64,000 nt of DNA, taken from NCBI GenBank assembly GCA_005656395.1, contig SRSI01000019.1:558001-622000 (forward strand), given 5' to 3'. The notes below the pieces were generated by a model. The model did no database searches, was not told where the DNA came from, and saw only the letters and a list, made by a program, of their open reading frames with translations. The position numbers and the translations under genes were made by a program. The stretch is from Strongyloides papillosus. Its lineage: Eukaryota; Nematoda; Chromadorea; Rhabditida; Strongyloididae. Of the stretch, positions 34,824 to 48,995 are shown in pieces (position 1 is the stretch's first letter; the number at the start of each line of letters is the position of its first letter).

Positions 34824-36354
34824 TATTCACACTAAGTTAAGATTTTAATTTCCATTTAAAATAAATTTTTAAAAAAAGAAAATCCAACTTAACTTCAATA
34901 ATTTAATTATCAATCAAATTATATCAGTTGATTAAAAAATTATAATTGTTCAAGTATAATGAATAAATTTGATTTTACTTTAAACGTATTTTATACTTCA
35001 ACTCCGTGTAAATATTTAAAAATTTATTTATATTTAAAATGTTATTTAAATAAATAAAATTTAAATGAAATAATCTGATAGAATAAAATTGTTGTTTTCA
35101 TATGATTTATCATGTATCTTGATCATTACTTGCACCATCTATGTTTAATTAGTAAATATGATCGATGTTATTATGTTATTTTAAATATTTCTATTTCACA
35201 TTAAAAATTGAAGTTTAATTTATGAAAAGTTTCTTATGTAATGAACTTCAAATCACATTATAATTTTTAAAGAATATACTAGGTTATTCAAAAGTAATTT
35301 TAAAATATTGTAGTTTGTATAAAAACTAATATTTCTATTGAAAACATGAAACATTTAGAATCAAAGGATTCTTGTTAACACGATAATATTTTTTTAATTT
35401 TATTTAAAGGAAACTATAATTTCTAGAATTAAAAATTATGTAGTTACTATCACACCAAGTCAAATCATGGCATGATATCACATATTTTATATAATTATTT
35501 TTTTCAAATTCATGGAATATCCATGTTCTCACACTTTTTTTGATTACTGAGTTTTGGAAGCTTGAAAATAGTACCAACACTAGTATTCAATTATTGGTCA
35601 TGCTCTTGAACATTTAAACCTATATTAACATTCATTTTAATCTTTAAATTACATTTTCATCGTAAGTTAGACTATTAAATACCGTTAAAAAATTTTGATA
35701 TCTTTTGTAATATCCTTTAAATTTACTTTGTATTAAGATGCATCAAAAATTCTTTTGCAAGCTTCAGATACAGTCAACTGAAAATAGAAATACCTATATA
35801 TACAATTGAATCCCAAGAATGATTTTTTGATGTCTCATAGAAAACGTGCAGAATTATCTGAAAAGAGAAATATTGAATACAAATATAAAGTATAAAAAAA
35901 AAAGTTACAATCATTCGAATAACTAAAATATTTCATTACATATACTACATATATAAATTAATAATTTTCATTATTACATTATATTAACAAAGCAAAATAT
36001 TTTAAAAAAATTTCATTTAAAAGCAAAAATCTAATATAAACAATAATATCCATTACATAACCTGTACTTTGCAACATCACCCATTCACATCATTCTCACA
36101 AACACTGTAAACAAAAAAATTTTCATTCTTTCTCCATCACAATTACATATTTACCAATCTACCGAATTCCTACAACAAACAAAATACATTTACACATTAA
36201 CTTTTGTATCTTAAGAAAATAAACCTCAAAAAAGTGGAGAATGCATGAGTAATGATGCATGTCTCATATGAGAGATCAAAAAAAATTGCCCTCTCCTGTC
36301 CACTATAAACAATTATATTTACTCAATGTAAAACACCAAGAAATAAGGTATACA
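34824..36354. other. Spacer between the astacin-like array and the conserved genes
   Basis: The first 200 bases repeat the upstream block seen at 27295, 29655 and 32177 (candidate promoter of the subgroup). No gene is recognised beyond it. From about 36050 the composition changes and probably belongs to the 3' end of the basonuclin-like gene. Confidence 0.45.
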
Positions 36355-36360
36355 TTTATT
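36355..36360 (-). terminator. Possible polyadenylation signal of the basonuclin-like gene
   Basis: AATAAA on the minus strand about 440 bases after the stop codon at 36798. AT-richness makes chance matches common. Confidence 0.25.
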
Positions 36361-36797
36361 TATAAAAAAAAGGAATAAAATAATAGTAACAAAATATAAA
36401 AAAAGACATGTAATAATCAGAATTAGCAAAGAAATTTCTTTTTTTATCTTATTGTTGTGTGTGAATGTTTAATATAAATTTGGTTGGTGGATTTTTTTAC
36501 AATTAGTTATGAGACCTAAAGAATTTAAATTATATAAAGAAATTATTAGGTGGTATTGAAGCACAAAAAGATTTGTAATAATATTCTTTTTGTTGTTTAT
36601 ATATCTATCATTAATTGCATGGCTAGTATTATGGAAATTATCATTATGATATCAGTAAATTAAAGTTAGAAAAAATCTCTAAGAATCACGAATTACCTAG
36701 TAAAAAAATATATTTTTTTATCATTGTACTGAAAATTATCTATATATAATTTTTTTTCATTGACTATATATGTACAGTTTGTGTTGAGATATAGAGT

Positions 36798-38724
36798 TCA
36801 TTGTTTGAATATCTCTGTATGCAAAGAGGTATATTGAAGTCTCCTCATTAGATCAACTAAATTTTCCCTTCTCTCTATTGTTGTAGCTTTATTGATACTT
36901 CCATCATCAGTCATTTGATTATTACCAGCAAGAACCTTTCTAAAAATATAAAAATAATTATTACTATATATAGGTGGTGAGTAAGAATATTTTGTTTTTT
37001 GTTTATATATAAATAAAATAATGTTTCTATAATAAAAAACATTTAGTAGTTTCTTTTTGGTAATAGTTATTTTTGAAACTACAATGCAAGTGTCAGGGGT
37101 ATTTAAAAGATATTCCTATAGAATGTAGTAAAAAATGATAGAAACGGGTGATTGGTATTATTTTAGTATTTTAATAAATGTTTAGTAAGCATCTTACTCA
37201 TTTACGGTATTTTAGGATGACAAAAGTTATAGGGCACACAATAAATGTCAAAAGTTTTGTTAAGTTTATCCATGATAGAGACTTTATGCTAAATAATATT
37301 TTTATGAGACACTAAGCAGAGTCATTTTAAATATATCTATATTTAGATTTATTTATTTTGAAGTTAACTTACCGTAATTCTTCAGCTTTTTGAAGATTTG
37401 TGAAGATGTTATTTGTGGTGTTTGGTGTTGTGGTTGATGGAATGATTGTTGATAGTGGATTAATAGATTGATGAGAAAGTATCCCACCTTGTGGGTGATT
37501 TAATGAAACATCCATTGAATGTTTAAAGTTAAGAAAATTTGTTGTTGGTAAAAATATATTATTAATATTGCCAAATATCCCACCATTATTACATGTATTT
37601 GGAGGTTGTTGATGATGATGATGGAGGTCTGGTTTATTTTCTTTTGGTGATGCTTCTGGTGTCAATATCTTATCCTGTTGTTTAAGACAATTATTATTCT
37701 TATTACTATTATTATTGTTAAGATGTGTCTGTAAAAATAAATCAGTTGATGGAATGTTAAGAAGAGAAGGAGTCGTTGATGTATCCATTGGACTGGTAAT
37801 ATTAAGAAGTTTATGACTTTTATTTTTTTTACAATCATTAGTTGATAAATTTTTTGGTATTGATAGACGTGGTGTTACCATTTGCATGACTGATCTAGGG
37901 TGAATTGCTGTATTGATGTGTAATTTCGGGTTTGGATTCGCAGAATGCCTATTTCTTGATCTTCTGGAGGAGAACATCATTGCACACCCATTAACTGTAC
38001 ATTTGTGCATCTCTTTAAGATGGACAGCTGATGTATGAATCTTCAATGCACCTTTATCACAAAATGTCTTTAAGCACTGTAAACATTGGACTCTTTTTTT
38101 ACTGCTTTTACCATAGGATGATCCACGACCTTCTCTGGAGGATGGTATTAAACGATTACTAAGAATTTTATTAAGTTCACCTTTGATCTCATCGTTAATT
38201 GGTGATTTAACCTTTGAAGTATCATTTTTTATGGTACTTGATATTTGAAATGATGTGTTATTTTTGACATCCATTAACATATTGGGTGTATTTGGTAATG
38301 ATGAAACAAGAGAATGAGCGTCAGTATTTTTAGAATGATTAATTGTTTCAGATTTATTTGAAATACTAGTCCCAACTGATGCACCATCGTTATCTTGTTT
38401 CTTGAAACTTTCAATTGTCTGATTAATAATATTTAAATTATTAGTATTGTTACTATTGTTAAGATTACAATTTTGAAAAATACTTGGTATAAAACTGTTC
38501 TTAAATTGTTCAATTAATGTTGAAGCATGATTAAAGTCAAGACCAAATCGTTGCATTGTATTAAGTTCATTCTGTAAACTTGGAATATTAAAATTTCCCA
38601 AGGACTGATTTGTCATTATCTGAAAAGATAAAAAAAAGTATTAATTAAAAGTAATATTATTAAGAACCTTTTTAGTGTCAGGTTTAGCTAAATTTTCAGC
38701 AGTAAATGGATTAGTTCCTCCCAT
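36798..38724 (-). CDS. bnc-1: Basonuclin/disco-type C2H2 zinc-finger protein (finger part)
   Basis: Three exons: 38724-38668 ([19 protein letters not shown]), 38619-37373 and 36939-36798, joined by GT-AG introns in frame; 481 residues. The finger pair at about 198-253 is diagnostic: CLQC...KIHTSAVH with [13 protein letters not shown], then [20 protein letters not shown], the basonuclin/disconnected signature. Flanking regions are Asn/Ser-rich and disordered, with His and Gln runs. The last exon holds a conserved-looking helix ([14 protein letters not shown]). Basonuclins are nuclear transcription factors; C. elegans bnc-1 acts in motor neuron identity. Vertebrate basonuclins have three finger pairs; only one is seen. 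The 38724 Met follows TTTTTTAAG, a possible cis or trans splice acceptor, so a longer form joined to the N-terminal domain at 44.5-44.7 kb is likely. Confidence 0.85.
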
Positions 38725-41700
38725 TCTTAAAAAATAGTACAATAATAAATGAAAATATTATTTAATATAGAAGTTTGGAAAGTTGAAAAGTAATAGTATA
38801 TGTAAATTATGGGTAAAAAGGGATTGAAGTTAAAGAATGATAGGAAGTTTAATTTGGGTGTCTTTAATAATGTCATCAGGTTAAATGGTAGGCGTATCTA
38901 TATTCCTCTTGGTCATCACCAATCACAATTGCCAGCCTTTTTGTTAGCTTTTTCTTTTTATGTATATTTTTAATAGTTAATATAGATATCTATATGGTTG
39001 GTGGCAAAGTTATGTATTTGAGACAGTCAGTTAACAAATATATTTAAAAGGGAACATGTATTTAAGTATTTCATTGCCATAAATATCAAAAAAAAGTCTT
39101 ATGTGTAATGATAGTGTAGTTGTTGAGAGAGAAGGATAAAGATGACACGAGATTCACAAGTTATTGTATCTTTATTGTTGCCAGAAAATAGATTATTGTA
39201 TCACTGGTCCCAAGAATGTTCACTTTAGGGATTTAGTGATATCTTTTAATAATGAGGTAAAATGTTATTGTAATAAAGGGCAAACTATCAAATGCATAAA
39301 TTTTTAGTTTCTTTTTATTATCAGTAAAAGTTTTGATATCTATTTTAAATATAATGATAGTTTACAAAATTTTGAAGTGATAAAACTTCTTGACTTCTTG
39401 GTGACGAATGATAATATGTCAAAGGAGAAAAAGTCTCAAAGGTCTTCTGTGATAGGGGAGAGGGGGGAATCAAAAAGGGTGGCAGTTTTGTGAAATAAAA
39501 AGTCAACAAGAATGATTGTGTTTAAAAAAGTGGTGACTAGCTAAATGTATATGTGGGTTTTGATGAATGATGTAAAAATGACTTGATAATAGCATTTTTC
39601 AAATGTGATTCTTTTTTATGTTCTTAAAAAAAGAATAAATGTCTTTATCTCTTTATATAAAATAAGAAGATAGTCCTTCTAAGACACATTCTCATATATG
39701 CATACACACTTAAAATACAAACATTTTTTGAAGAAACAATAACACATATTATTATCTTTTGTATAATGGTTTTTTCTTTTAATGTTAAATATTTATATAT
39801 ATAGAAATAGATACATTACCTTTTAAAAATTCTTAACAGATTGAGGAGGATGTCAAAATTGAATGAAACTAATTTATTGTGATACATTAGCAATATTCAA
39901 TTTATTATAATGGTGTGTATATATGTGTATCTATCTAAATATATATTTATATGGTGTAGATAACTCCGAAACCAAATAAATTTTGTTAATATTTTTTGTT
40001 AATCAAAGAAGAATAGCAAATTGAAAAGATATTAGCTTAAAAAATGGGAGTTCTTTTGAAATTTATTGTTGTGGTAAGAAGGACTTAGTTACTAGTCTAA
40101 AGAATCTCTTTTTCACAAGATAGATATATTATATGGAGTCGGAAATTAAAATTTTTTTAGGTGACATCCTAAATCTCATTTTTGATAAAAAATATTTATC
40201 CTAAATTATAGGTCTTCTTTCTTAGTGATAAAATAATTGAATACATATGAAGGGGGAAGAAAAAAGATTAATAGAAATAAAAGTCCACAGTAATCTTTAA
40301 TAATCACCATTTAAAAATAAGATATATTAAGGATAAGAGAAAAACTAATTTTCCTCAACTTTGTCACTTTAATATGTTTTGTTGTCAGGTCTCTGACATT
40401 AAAAACCATTTAATCTAATTGTCATAAATCGTAAAGAAACAAAAGATGATTGGGATGCCCTTATCAATGACATGATACTTTTCCTATTATATAAATAGTA
40501 TGTTTGAACCAAGAAATATTTTATATAGCATCAAAAAGTAGACAGTTTCTTTTATACCAGATTATGATAATGGTACTGACAAGAGTTATATATATGTCTC
40601 TTTTTTCAACTCATTCAAACTGCCACCACATCATTACTCTGGGGATATTTTGACAAATTACTGTTCAAAATAGTTAACACATATATATCTATAATATCAA
40701 AACTACTGATATGAATCTTTTTATTTTAATATTTTTACAAAAGTTTTTCATCCTCATTTTTGGTGATAAAAAAGAGGAGAGTGATTATGAAAGGAATTAA
40801 AAGATATATATAGATGGAATGTGACAGAGAATGAAAGGGACATTTTTATAGATATAAATACGTCAATGTATCTATCTATCTTTATTGTTGAGGAAAATAG
40901 ATTACGATATTGAGAAGACTTTTATATAGTAGACTTTTTTTGTTAAAAAAGATTTATGTATCGTTTTATCAAGAATAATATTGTATTTCTTGATACATAA
41001 CAAAAGGAGGGTTACAAAGTTTATAGTAATAAAAATAATGATTTCAGAATATATTAGCTATTTAAAATATTTTTATGATTAGTCAATTATCTTTTAGAAG
41101 TATAAGAATGTGTGGAAAATAATTTTTTTAAAAACAACATATATATAGTTTAGAATGATAAAATCTACAAATATATATTCGTTTTATTTATAGATAATAA
41201 TATTTTGACAATAATGTTAAGAAAAAGCATAATTTCTAAGTTAAAAAAAAGAGTGAGGGAAGAAAAAGTGAGAGATGTTAATTGAGAGAGGTTAAGGAAA
41301 AAAAAATATTCTATTGTCAAAGTACATATTATCTTCCTGATAAACAACATTTTTATAATTATAAATACTAATAATTTATGTGAAATATATTATTAAATTT
41401 TTTTTCCATCAAATTGACATTTCTTTCCTTATACATTATTGGGAAAAAAAATTTCAACATTATCACCTATATATCATCATCACCTCTCCTTCTTTCTCTT
41501 TTGTTTTTTTTCCTACCAATTATTTAAAAAATTTTAAGCTAAACTTTAAAGTTATCATTACTTAGATGAATTAGTGTATCTAATTTTAAACTAAAAATGT
41601 AAGGTAACAAAATTTAACAAAAAAAAGTTTCAAGATTTTAATTTTTTTCATCCCAATTAACTTTAACAATTTAAAAAAATTTTCCCAACCGCTAATTATA

Positions 41701-43551
41701 AATAAAAATATAATGTGTGATAATAAAAATATGGTATATTAAAAAAGAAAAGGTGAGAATTAAAATTATTGTTATTTTATTAGGTATCTTAAAAAATTAT
41801 ATTTCTTTTTAATTGAATACACTATCTAAGTACATACACTATAATGATATTTGAAAATAGCGATTATGTAATATATGTTAATGAAGGTGTTGTAAAAAAA
41901 AATCAGTGTGGTTTAATTGAATTTCCCTCCTTACTTTTTTGTTTTTTTCCTCACATTTTAATTTAATATAAAATAAAAAATTATAAAATCAAATGAATGA
42001 TCGTTTGTTGTTGGTTGTGGTGGAATAAAATTAGTTTTTTGAAGGTAATGATACTTTGATTTTTATCTTTATTCTAATGACATTTTAATTTTACTTTTTT
42101 TCACCTATCGCGTAGGAGAATGGTAAAAAAAATGTGAGGAATATTAAGTATAAAAATATTTTGGAAAAGTTCGTTTTTAATGGTATTTTTAAAGGAATAC
42201 CAAACTTTTGAAGATGATTGAAAAAAAGGACAGCAGAAAAGTTTTCTCAATTAAAATTGTTTGCTTAATGTAATGGCTCATCATGTTTAAAAAATGTCAA
42301 ATTAAATGTTTCTTTTAATGATCATAAAAGATAATGTAAAAGTCAATTTAATATCCAAAAAAGAGGAAAAAAATTCCCCGCAAAGGAGGAGAATAAAAAA
42401 GTTAGTTTATTCTTCAAAGGTAGATGTGCATTTGTGTCTTTAATTTAATTTACCAAGACATTTAAAAAAGAAGATGATGATGTAAAGAGGGGGAGAGATG
42501 TATATCATAAAAATTTATATGAAGTGTGTAAAGAAAAATTATAATTATTTGATTGTACATATATTTATTGATATGGGAATCGCCATCATTTTTTTTCATT
42601 ATAAATGTTGTCATGATGAAAAACGATATGGTACATTAAGATTGTTAGTGTAATTATAACTCATATTATGAATCTTAGGAAGGAAAAGGTTTATGACAGT
42701 TTCAAAATAAAGAAGTTATCCTATTTATGAATCATCGACCGATAAATGGGTTATAATATGTAAATGGCGGTGTATTTATAATGTAGTTTAGATGAAAAAG
42801 AAAATCAACTAATGAAAATATTGACTGTTGATGTATTTTTTTTTGATCATTACATACTAAGCTATTTGATTCTTTATGGAATCGGAAAGTGATGGTGGTA
42901 AAAAAGGAGTGAGAATAAAAAAGAACTATGATAAATGATAAAAAATAAAAACGGTTACCGCTACCAAGTTGAGTAAGAAAGAGAAATTGCCGTGGTTTGA
43001 TGGAACATGAATGGGAATTAAAATGATTATCAAAAAATTTGATGGGGAGTAAATTTTTAATGTCAAGAAAAAAATATTCTCCTCTATCTTCTTGAGGCAA
43101 TTAAATTTTAAATCATAGCTTAGTAAAACAAATTTTAAAAACCATATTCTTTATCTATCAAACATAATAATAGGGATAGTTGTTGGTGGTAGCATATATT
43201 CAATTACAAATTGTCAATATTTTTTTACAGTTATCATTTTCCTTTAATAAATAACTTGTATCATTAAGTCTGCCAAAGTGGCGTCCCTTTTTAAAACATT
43301 AACTCTATTGTTTTTTTTGACATGCCTGTCTCTTCTTTTTAAAAAATGAAAAATGGAAACTTGGAGACGGGAAAATCATTTATAAAGAGTATATAAATAC
43401 TTAATAGAAAGGTTTTTTTAAAAAATTTGCTTAACAAATGCATATGAGCGTAATAGACTACTTTTTTATCATTAAAAGATGGGATATTTTTTAAAACGAG
43501 GTTTAATGTAATATATACAGAATTGGCTTGTCGTAAAAGCATATTATTATA
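38725..43551. other. Long non-coding stretch, probably intron and control DNA of the basonuclin-like gene
   Basis: No convincing exon was found. Less AT-biased patches stand out, for example 38895-38950 (with a CACCAATCACAATTG stretch) and 39420-39490 (a purine-rich GGGGAGAGGGGGG run). These could be control elements. A missing middle exon that joins the N-terminal domain to the finger part may also hide here. Confidence 0.4.
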
Positions 43552-44338
43552 GGTTGTTCAAGAATAAATGTTGGTCATTACGGAACATTTTTAAAATGGA
43601 TTACATTTACATATATGTCTATCTACAATTACAAGATATATGTCATCTTGAGGAGCAGATTGAGTTCTATCTTTATTAATATTTTGTTTTTTATTATCTT
43701 AAATTTTAAAACATGTATTTTATCATACAAATAAGCTATTTCTAATAGTGATTTTCAAGTTATTGTTTTAAGTTCAAACTTGAATTAATTGGTGTAAAAA
43801 AATGGCTGTAAAATAAATCTTCCAATTATCTTAGAGTTTTCTACTCAAAGGGCTATATAGCATTGGTAAATAAAGTCTCAAAAAAAGGCAAAAAATTTGC
43901 ACAAATGGATATACTTCTAACCCAAATGAGATGGTAATAAATATTAGAAGGTCTTAATTAAAAAATAATCCATTCTCAGCATACCGAAATCATTTGGAAT
44001 GTTGGTGTTAGTACTGTATCAATCATTTAAAGCCATTAAAAATAGAAAGTGTAGGTGTTTCACGAATAAGCCTGCAGGAGGTAAGTGATTTGAGATATGA
44101 AACCTTACCTTATTGTCCTTACTCACCTGATCTTTGACAAATAGCTTATTATTTGTTTAAGGATATATAGTGTTATCTTAAAGGGCAAAAGTTCACTAAA
44201 TCAGGCGTTTTAGGATATGAGATTATGGATTCTAGAAATAATTGATTTTCAACTATTATTTTTGGTATCAATTCTAATTTATTTTATAACTTTTTTGAAT
44301 TTTAATGATTTAAAACCAATATTTACTCCTGAACAACC
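43552..44338 (+). mobile_element. Deleted mariner element with TA-flanked inverted ends
   Basis: Left end GGTTGTTCAAGAATAAATG and complement of the right end GGTTGTTCAGGAGTAAATA, each beside TA (43550-43551 and 44339-44340). The interior translates, with stops, to a mariner transposase C-terminus: YETLPYCPYSPDL, then YYLFKDI and KGQKFTKSG at about 44096-44220 (PYSPDL is the family signature). At 787 bases it is shorter than a full mariner, so it is an internally deleted relict. It lies within the presumed intron of the basonuclin-like gene. Confidence 0.8.
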
Positions 44339-44450
44339 TAATATTATGTAGTACTTTTTTATATTTATAATAAAAATAGATTGATGACATAAAATAATAT
44401 GCCCTTTTGATGAATGGGATATTTATGATATTGGTACATATATATATATT

Positions 44451-44720
44451 TTAAAAAATAGAACTTGCCACTTCTTTAATATATCCTCTTTCATAATCTT
44501 CCAATGTCCACCCAAAAGTTTTTAGTAACGCTAACTTCTTTTTCAAGGATATCCTATCTAAAACGGTATCGTAAAGAATTTTTAGGCGAACTGGTAGGAC
44601 ATGACTCTGGAATAGTGAAGCAAATAGATATGGTTCAATTTGATCAGATAACTGTGCCTCCATTATATCATTTGATAGAGGAGATTTTGATCCATCAGAT
44701 GTCGTAGGAACATCCACCAT
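44451..44720 (-). CDS. bnc-1: N-terminal conserved domain exon of the basonuclin-like gene
   Basis: An open stretch from ATG 44720 to a stop at 44451. The segment LPVRLKILYDTVLDRISLKK then ALLKTFGWTLEDYERGYI matches the conserved N-terminal basonuclin domain (VPVRLKILLD...GWTLRDYVRGYI in human BNC2). It precedes the finger exon on the same strand by 5.7 kb, so both probably belong to one gene. Donor sites within the frame lie after 44472 (GAA/GTGGCA) or 44465 (CAA/GTTCTA); reading through would give an 89-residue protein. Neither donor joins in frame to the exon at 38724, so an exon between them or separate transcripts must be assumed. GATTGTAG just before the ATG could be a cis or trans splice acceptor. 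Confidence 0.75.
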   Translation of the reverse strand: MVDVPTTSDGSKSPLSNDIMEAQLSDQIEPYLFASLFQSHVLPVRLKILYDTVLDRISLKKKLALLKTFGWTLEDYERGYIKEVASSIF

Positions 44721-47700
44721 ACTACAATCTTATATTTTTTTATAGTTTTATTATGGAAAATCACTAAAAACAAATGGAATGATAATAGAAATATGTCAAC
44801 ATATAAGAGTAATGTGAAAGAGTAATATTATAATATGCTGATAAATATATGTTTGTCATATAGCAATAGAAATAAAAAAATAATAATAAAAATTTATCAT
44901 TTTAGATGGCATTAAAAAAATTTTTTTATATGATGGAGGAGATAAATTCGAGAGTAAAAGTAACCGTAATTCGGTGGCTTAATGTTGTTAAGATTGAAAA
45001 ACATGTACACTGAATATATGTATAATTTTTCTTATAAAATTATATATGAATGATAGCATAAAATTTTTTGAATAATCACTAATTATCATTATATAATAAA
45101 AATATGTATCTTGAATAGATAGATAAATGTCAAGATAGAGGAATAATAATTGATATAAAATAATGTGGTTAAAGTAAATCTCAGAAGAATTATGAAAAGT
45201 TATTAAAATATCAAGAAGACATTTCAAGATAGACCAATGAAAATTCAAGAATGAGGACATATTATAACATTTTAATAGTAATATGATGGCATTTAAGCTC
45301 CTATCACATCCATTATCAAATGATTATTATCAGATATTTATTATATATATATTACTACAACAACCTTAAATTTTTAAGTTGACACATTGAGATAATATTA
45401 TATATGTATAAAGGTGTATTTTTATTTTTTTTTCAAAGAGAACGTATTGTTCTTAGTGAGACAAAATCTATATTCATCGTCATATATTTAAATACTCTCA
45501 ATAGTCATTTGATACTTGTATTATTAAAAAAGTAAAGTTATTTGTGTTCTTGTGTCCTCAAAAATTGTTACATCAAAATAAATAAAATATTTTTTTATAA
45601 TCTTGTTGTCCATTTGATCTAGAGTAAAAAAAAGAAAAAGATATTGATAATGAGGTGAGGTAAATTTGAATCTAGGTAATAATAACAACAATATAATTAA
45701 AGTTTGTTTATAGTTTAAAAATATAAACTAGTCACGGAAATATATATATTTTTAATCAGGAATGTGATTATTTGTGGAGGAGTTCTAATAAAAAAAGGTT
45801 GGGGACATAAAATTGAGTAATGTATCAGGTGGGTATAATTAAGATAATATTTTTTTTACTTTTATTGTAATAATAGGAAGATTGTGTAACAATAAACAAG
45901 ATGAAATGATAAACGACAATCAGGAAAAAAAAGTTATCCAATGAAGTTGGTATTTTTGACTTGGTCCAGGAGTAGTATGAGTATTGGTGAACCAATATTA
46001 TACTGATCAAGAAAAAGAGAATGCCGTTCGAGGTTTTTGTGACTTAATCATCTAACAAAAAGAGATAACACATTAATCAAATAAATAAATGACAATGGTC
46101 GAGAGAGAAGAAATATAGAGAGAGTGATATAATAATATAGTAGGATATATTTAACGAATGATAAAAATTTTGTGTATGTATATATACTTATAATAATAAA
46201 AATGTGACAAAAGAAAAACACATATTAAAAATTTTTTGTTACCTTCCTAAATTTACACCACATTTTGAAGAGGATCAAATGATAATGAAAAAAATGGTGT
46301 TCAAAGTTTTTTGGTGTTAATCAAAGATATAAAAAGATTAATTTTGTCATAAATAATACAATTAATCATTACGATTTAATGAAGTTGATAGGTAAAAAGT
46401 TAATCAACAAATAATGAATCTAAGTATACATAATTTTATTGCAATATAACAATAGAATACCCAAGACTTTTGATTGAAATTTTACCATTATTTTTATTAA
46501 TTATATCTTTTTGTTGTGATATCAAATGAGCATTCGATGGCTTTTTGGAGGGAAAGAGAAAAAAGAGAAAAAGTGAGGATAAATCTGAGTGAAAAGATTT
46601 AAAAAAAAGTTACCTATTACAAAAGATATAATAATATTATTTTTCCTTTGAAATCATTGTTAATAGAGATGACAAATGATAATATGGATAATTGTCATGC
46701 TAAATAGAGTGAAACATGTGAAAAGTGACGTTGGAGTTTTTGTTTTCCTTTTTTTGGTTTGTTAAAAACGTACTTTATTCCAGAAGAGGTGTTAATGTAG
46801 TGTTTATTCCTATACATTGAAGTGTTATAAATATGATAATGAATGCAATAAAAAGGAGTAGGCGACAGATGTTTTTGAATAATATTGTAAGGAAAGATAT
46901 AGAAATAATCTAGTATTAATGGCCACACAAAAAGAGAAATATTAAACAAAGGCAGTAAACTGTCAATAATGTCGTTTTTGGCGTTACGAATTGTTGATTT
47001 ACATATTAAAATTAAATGAGTAAAGTGTGTGATGAAATGATTCTTATGATTAAAAAAGTCATATGTGATTAAAAGTTTAGTAAAGGGCATGAAAAAAAAT
47101 TCAAGTTTTTTTTAAATAAGAAAGATAGATATGGAGAAGAAAAGAAGAAAATTGGATGTTTCAAGAGTTGTGTATAGGCTTTTTTTGGCCATTGTAAAAA
47201 ATAAATTATTAATAAGTATATTTGAATGAAACTTACTATTTTTGTCACACAAAAGAAAAGAGAGACGTTATTTTTGAAGAAGGAAGTATATTTTTATTGA
47301 TATAATTGAATGATGAAGAGACATAAAGAATGGTGTAGGAAAATTAATTTACATTGGCAATGACAAAATAGAAAGTATATTTAGAATTGATATATGTGTA
47401 TATTTATTTTTTGATATAAAATACAAATTTTAGGAATGAGTACAGAAAACATGTTGTAGTTGACAAAGTATATTTTTATATTAAAAAAATTTTAATAAAA
47501 AACTGAGAAATGTTCTGTGTCGTTTTAATCTTATTCATTTTTTTTGTAAGTATCTTATTTGATGCCGTAAAAAAGTAAGATATAGGAATGTTTAAAATTT
47601 AGTTTTCTTCCCTTATCATGTTAGATTTTTTTATTCTCTTTAAGAATAAAAGATAGATAAAGGTAAATTAATTAAAGTTATCCAATTAAACCAATTAAAA

Positions 47701-48995
47701 TGGCATAATTTTATCAAATTTTAAAAAAGGAAACAGGAAGAAGACAATTATAAGAATTATTCTTTAAGATATTTCTAAAGAAGGCTTTAGTTTTCCACTT
47801 GATTAATTTATTATTGCACATATTAATTTAATAATATATACTATGTTACATAAATTTAAAAATCAGTTGATAAAAATCAAAAGTAATTTAATTATATAAA
47901 CTAATAGTATATTATTTATATAAAATTTTTTTGCAATTGATAAATGATTATACACAACATTTATTTAGAATTTAAATGTTTAAGGATATTGATGCGTAAT
48001 GAAAACAAAAAAGAAGTCTGATTTTTATGTGATTCATCTCACTTCCTGACTACAATAATTATTATTTATTCATTTTTTTATTTAAAAAAAAGATTTTAGA
48101 TTAACTAACCTTGTAAATTAAATAGAGAAAAAATTAGATGATAAAAAGAATGAGATTTTAATGATTTGCGTCAAAAAAGATGGGATAGTTAATTATGATA
48201 AATATAATAAGCTTGTTTCATTGGAAATAATTATTTTAAATACGTTATATAACTAATCTATAAAATAGTTATATTTCTACAATTCAAATATAAAATATAT
48301 TAGATTTAAATTGAAGAGAATGTAGGAAGAATTTGGTTTAATGGAAAAAAATTTTTTTTGTCATATTCTTGATGACAAAGCTAATGTCATTTTATACTTT
48401 TACACCTCCTGATAGGTAAATGTATGTGATAAATTTTTGAAGTTATGAATTTAACATAACAATAATAACTATCGCAAAAACGCCACCTAAAGATTGACTT
48501 TTGATTTTCTTCCAATTTTTTGTCTCTTGAATTAACGATAAAGGGTTACTCTGATAGGTTAGTATTTTTTTTTCAATACTATAACAGTTTATAATATAAT
48601 AATAATTAATAGTATTTATATATGAAAAGTGTAATCAGAAAGATATAAAATATAATTGTCAAAGGTAAAATATATATAATCATTTCTTCATTTCTTCCCC
48701 AATGATAAGGAAATAATACATTTGAGATCTGATTGGTATATGAAAAAAATGTTCTTGAAATATAAGTGACGCAAAGAACCATTCTCTTCACATGGTAGAA
48801 AAAAAACATTTCGAATCTTTCATGATTAATCAAAAAAAAATAATGTTAGTTCTTAGCATAATTAGAGGTGAGTATTCTTTGAATTTGAATATAAAAACAT
48901 GTATTATTCACAGTAAAATATTTTATTAGAAAATATCTTTTGAATGAATATAGTTGAATGTTGAAAAATAGTTATATATTTTAAGCGAAGCAACA
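44721..48995. other. Long non-coding stretch, nothing recognised
   Basis: AT-rich. Open stretches such as 46695-47090 on minus encode compositionally biased Ile/Tyr/Phe-rich peptides with no domain and are treated as chance. Confidence 0.4.

Noticed and set aside
42732..47090. Open frames of 120-130 codons on minus at 42732-43100 and 46695-47090
   Set aside because: Biased composition, no domains, no splice support and no neighbours suggesting an exon; treated as chance openings.
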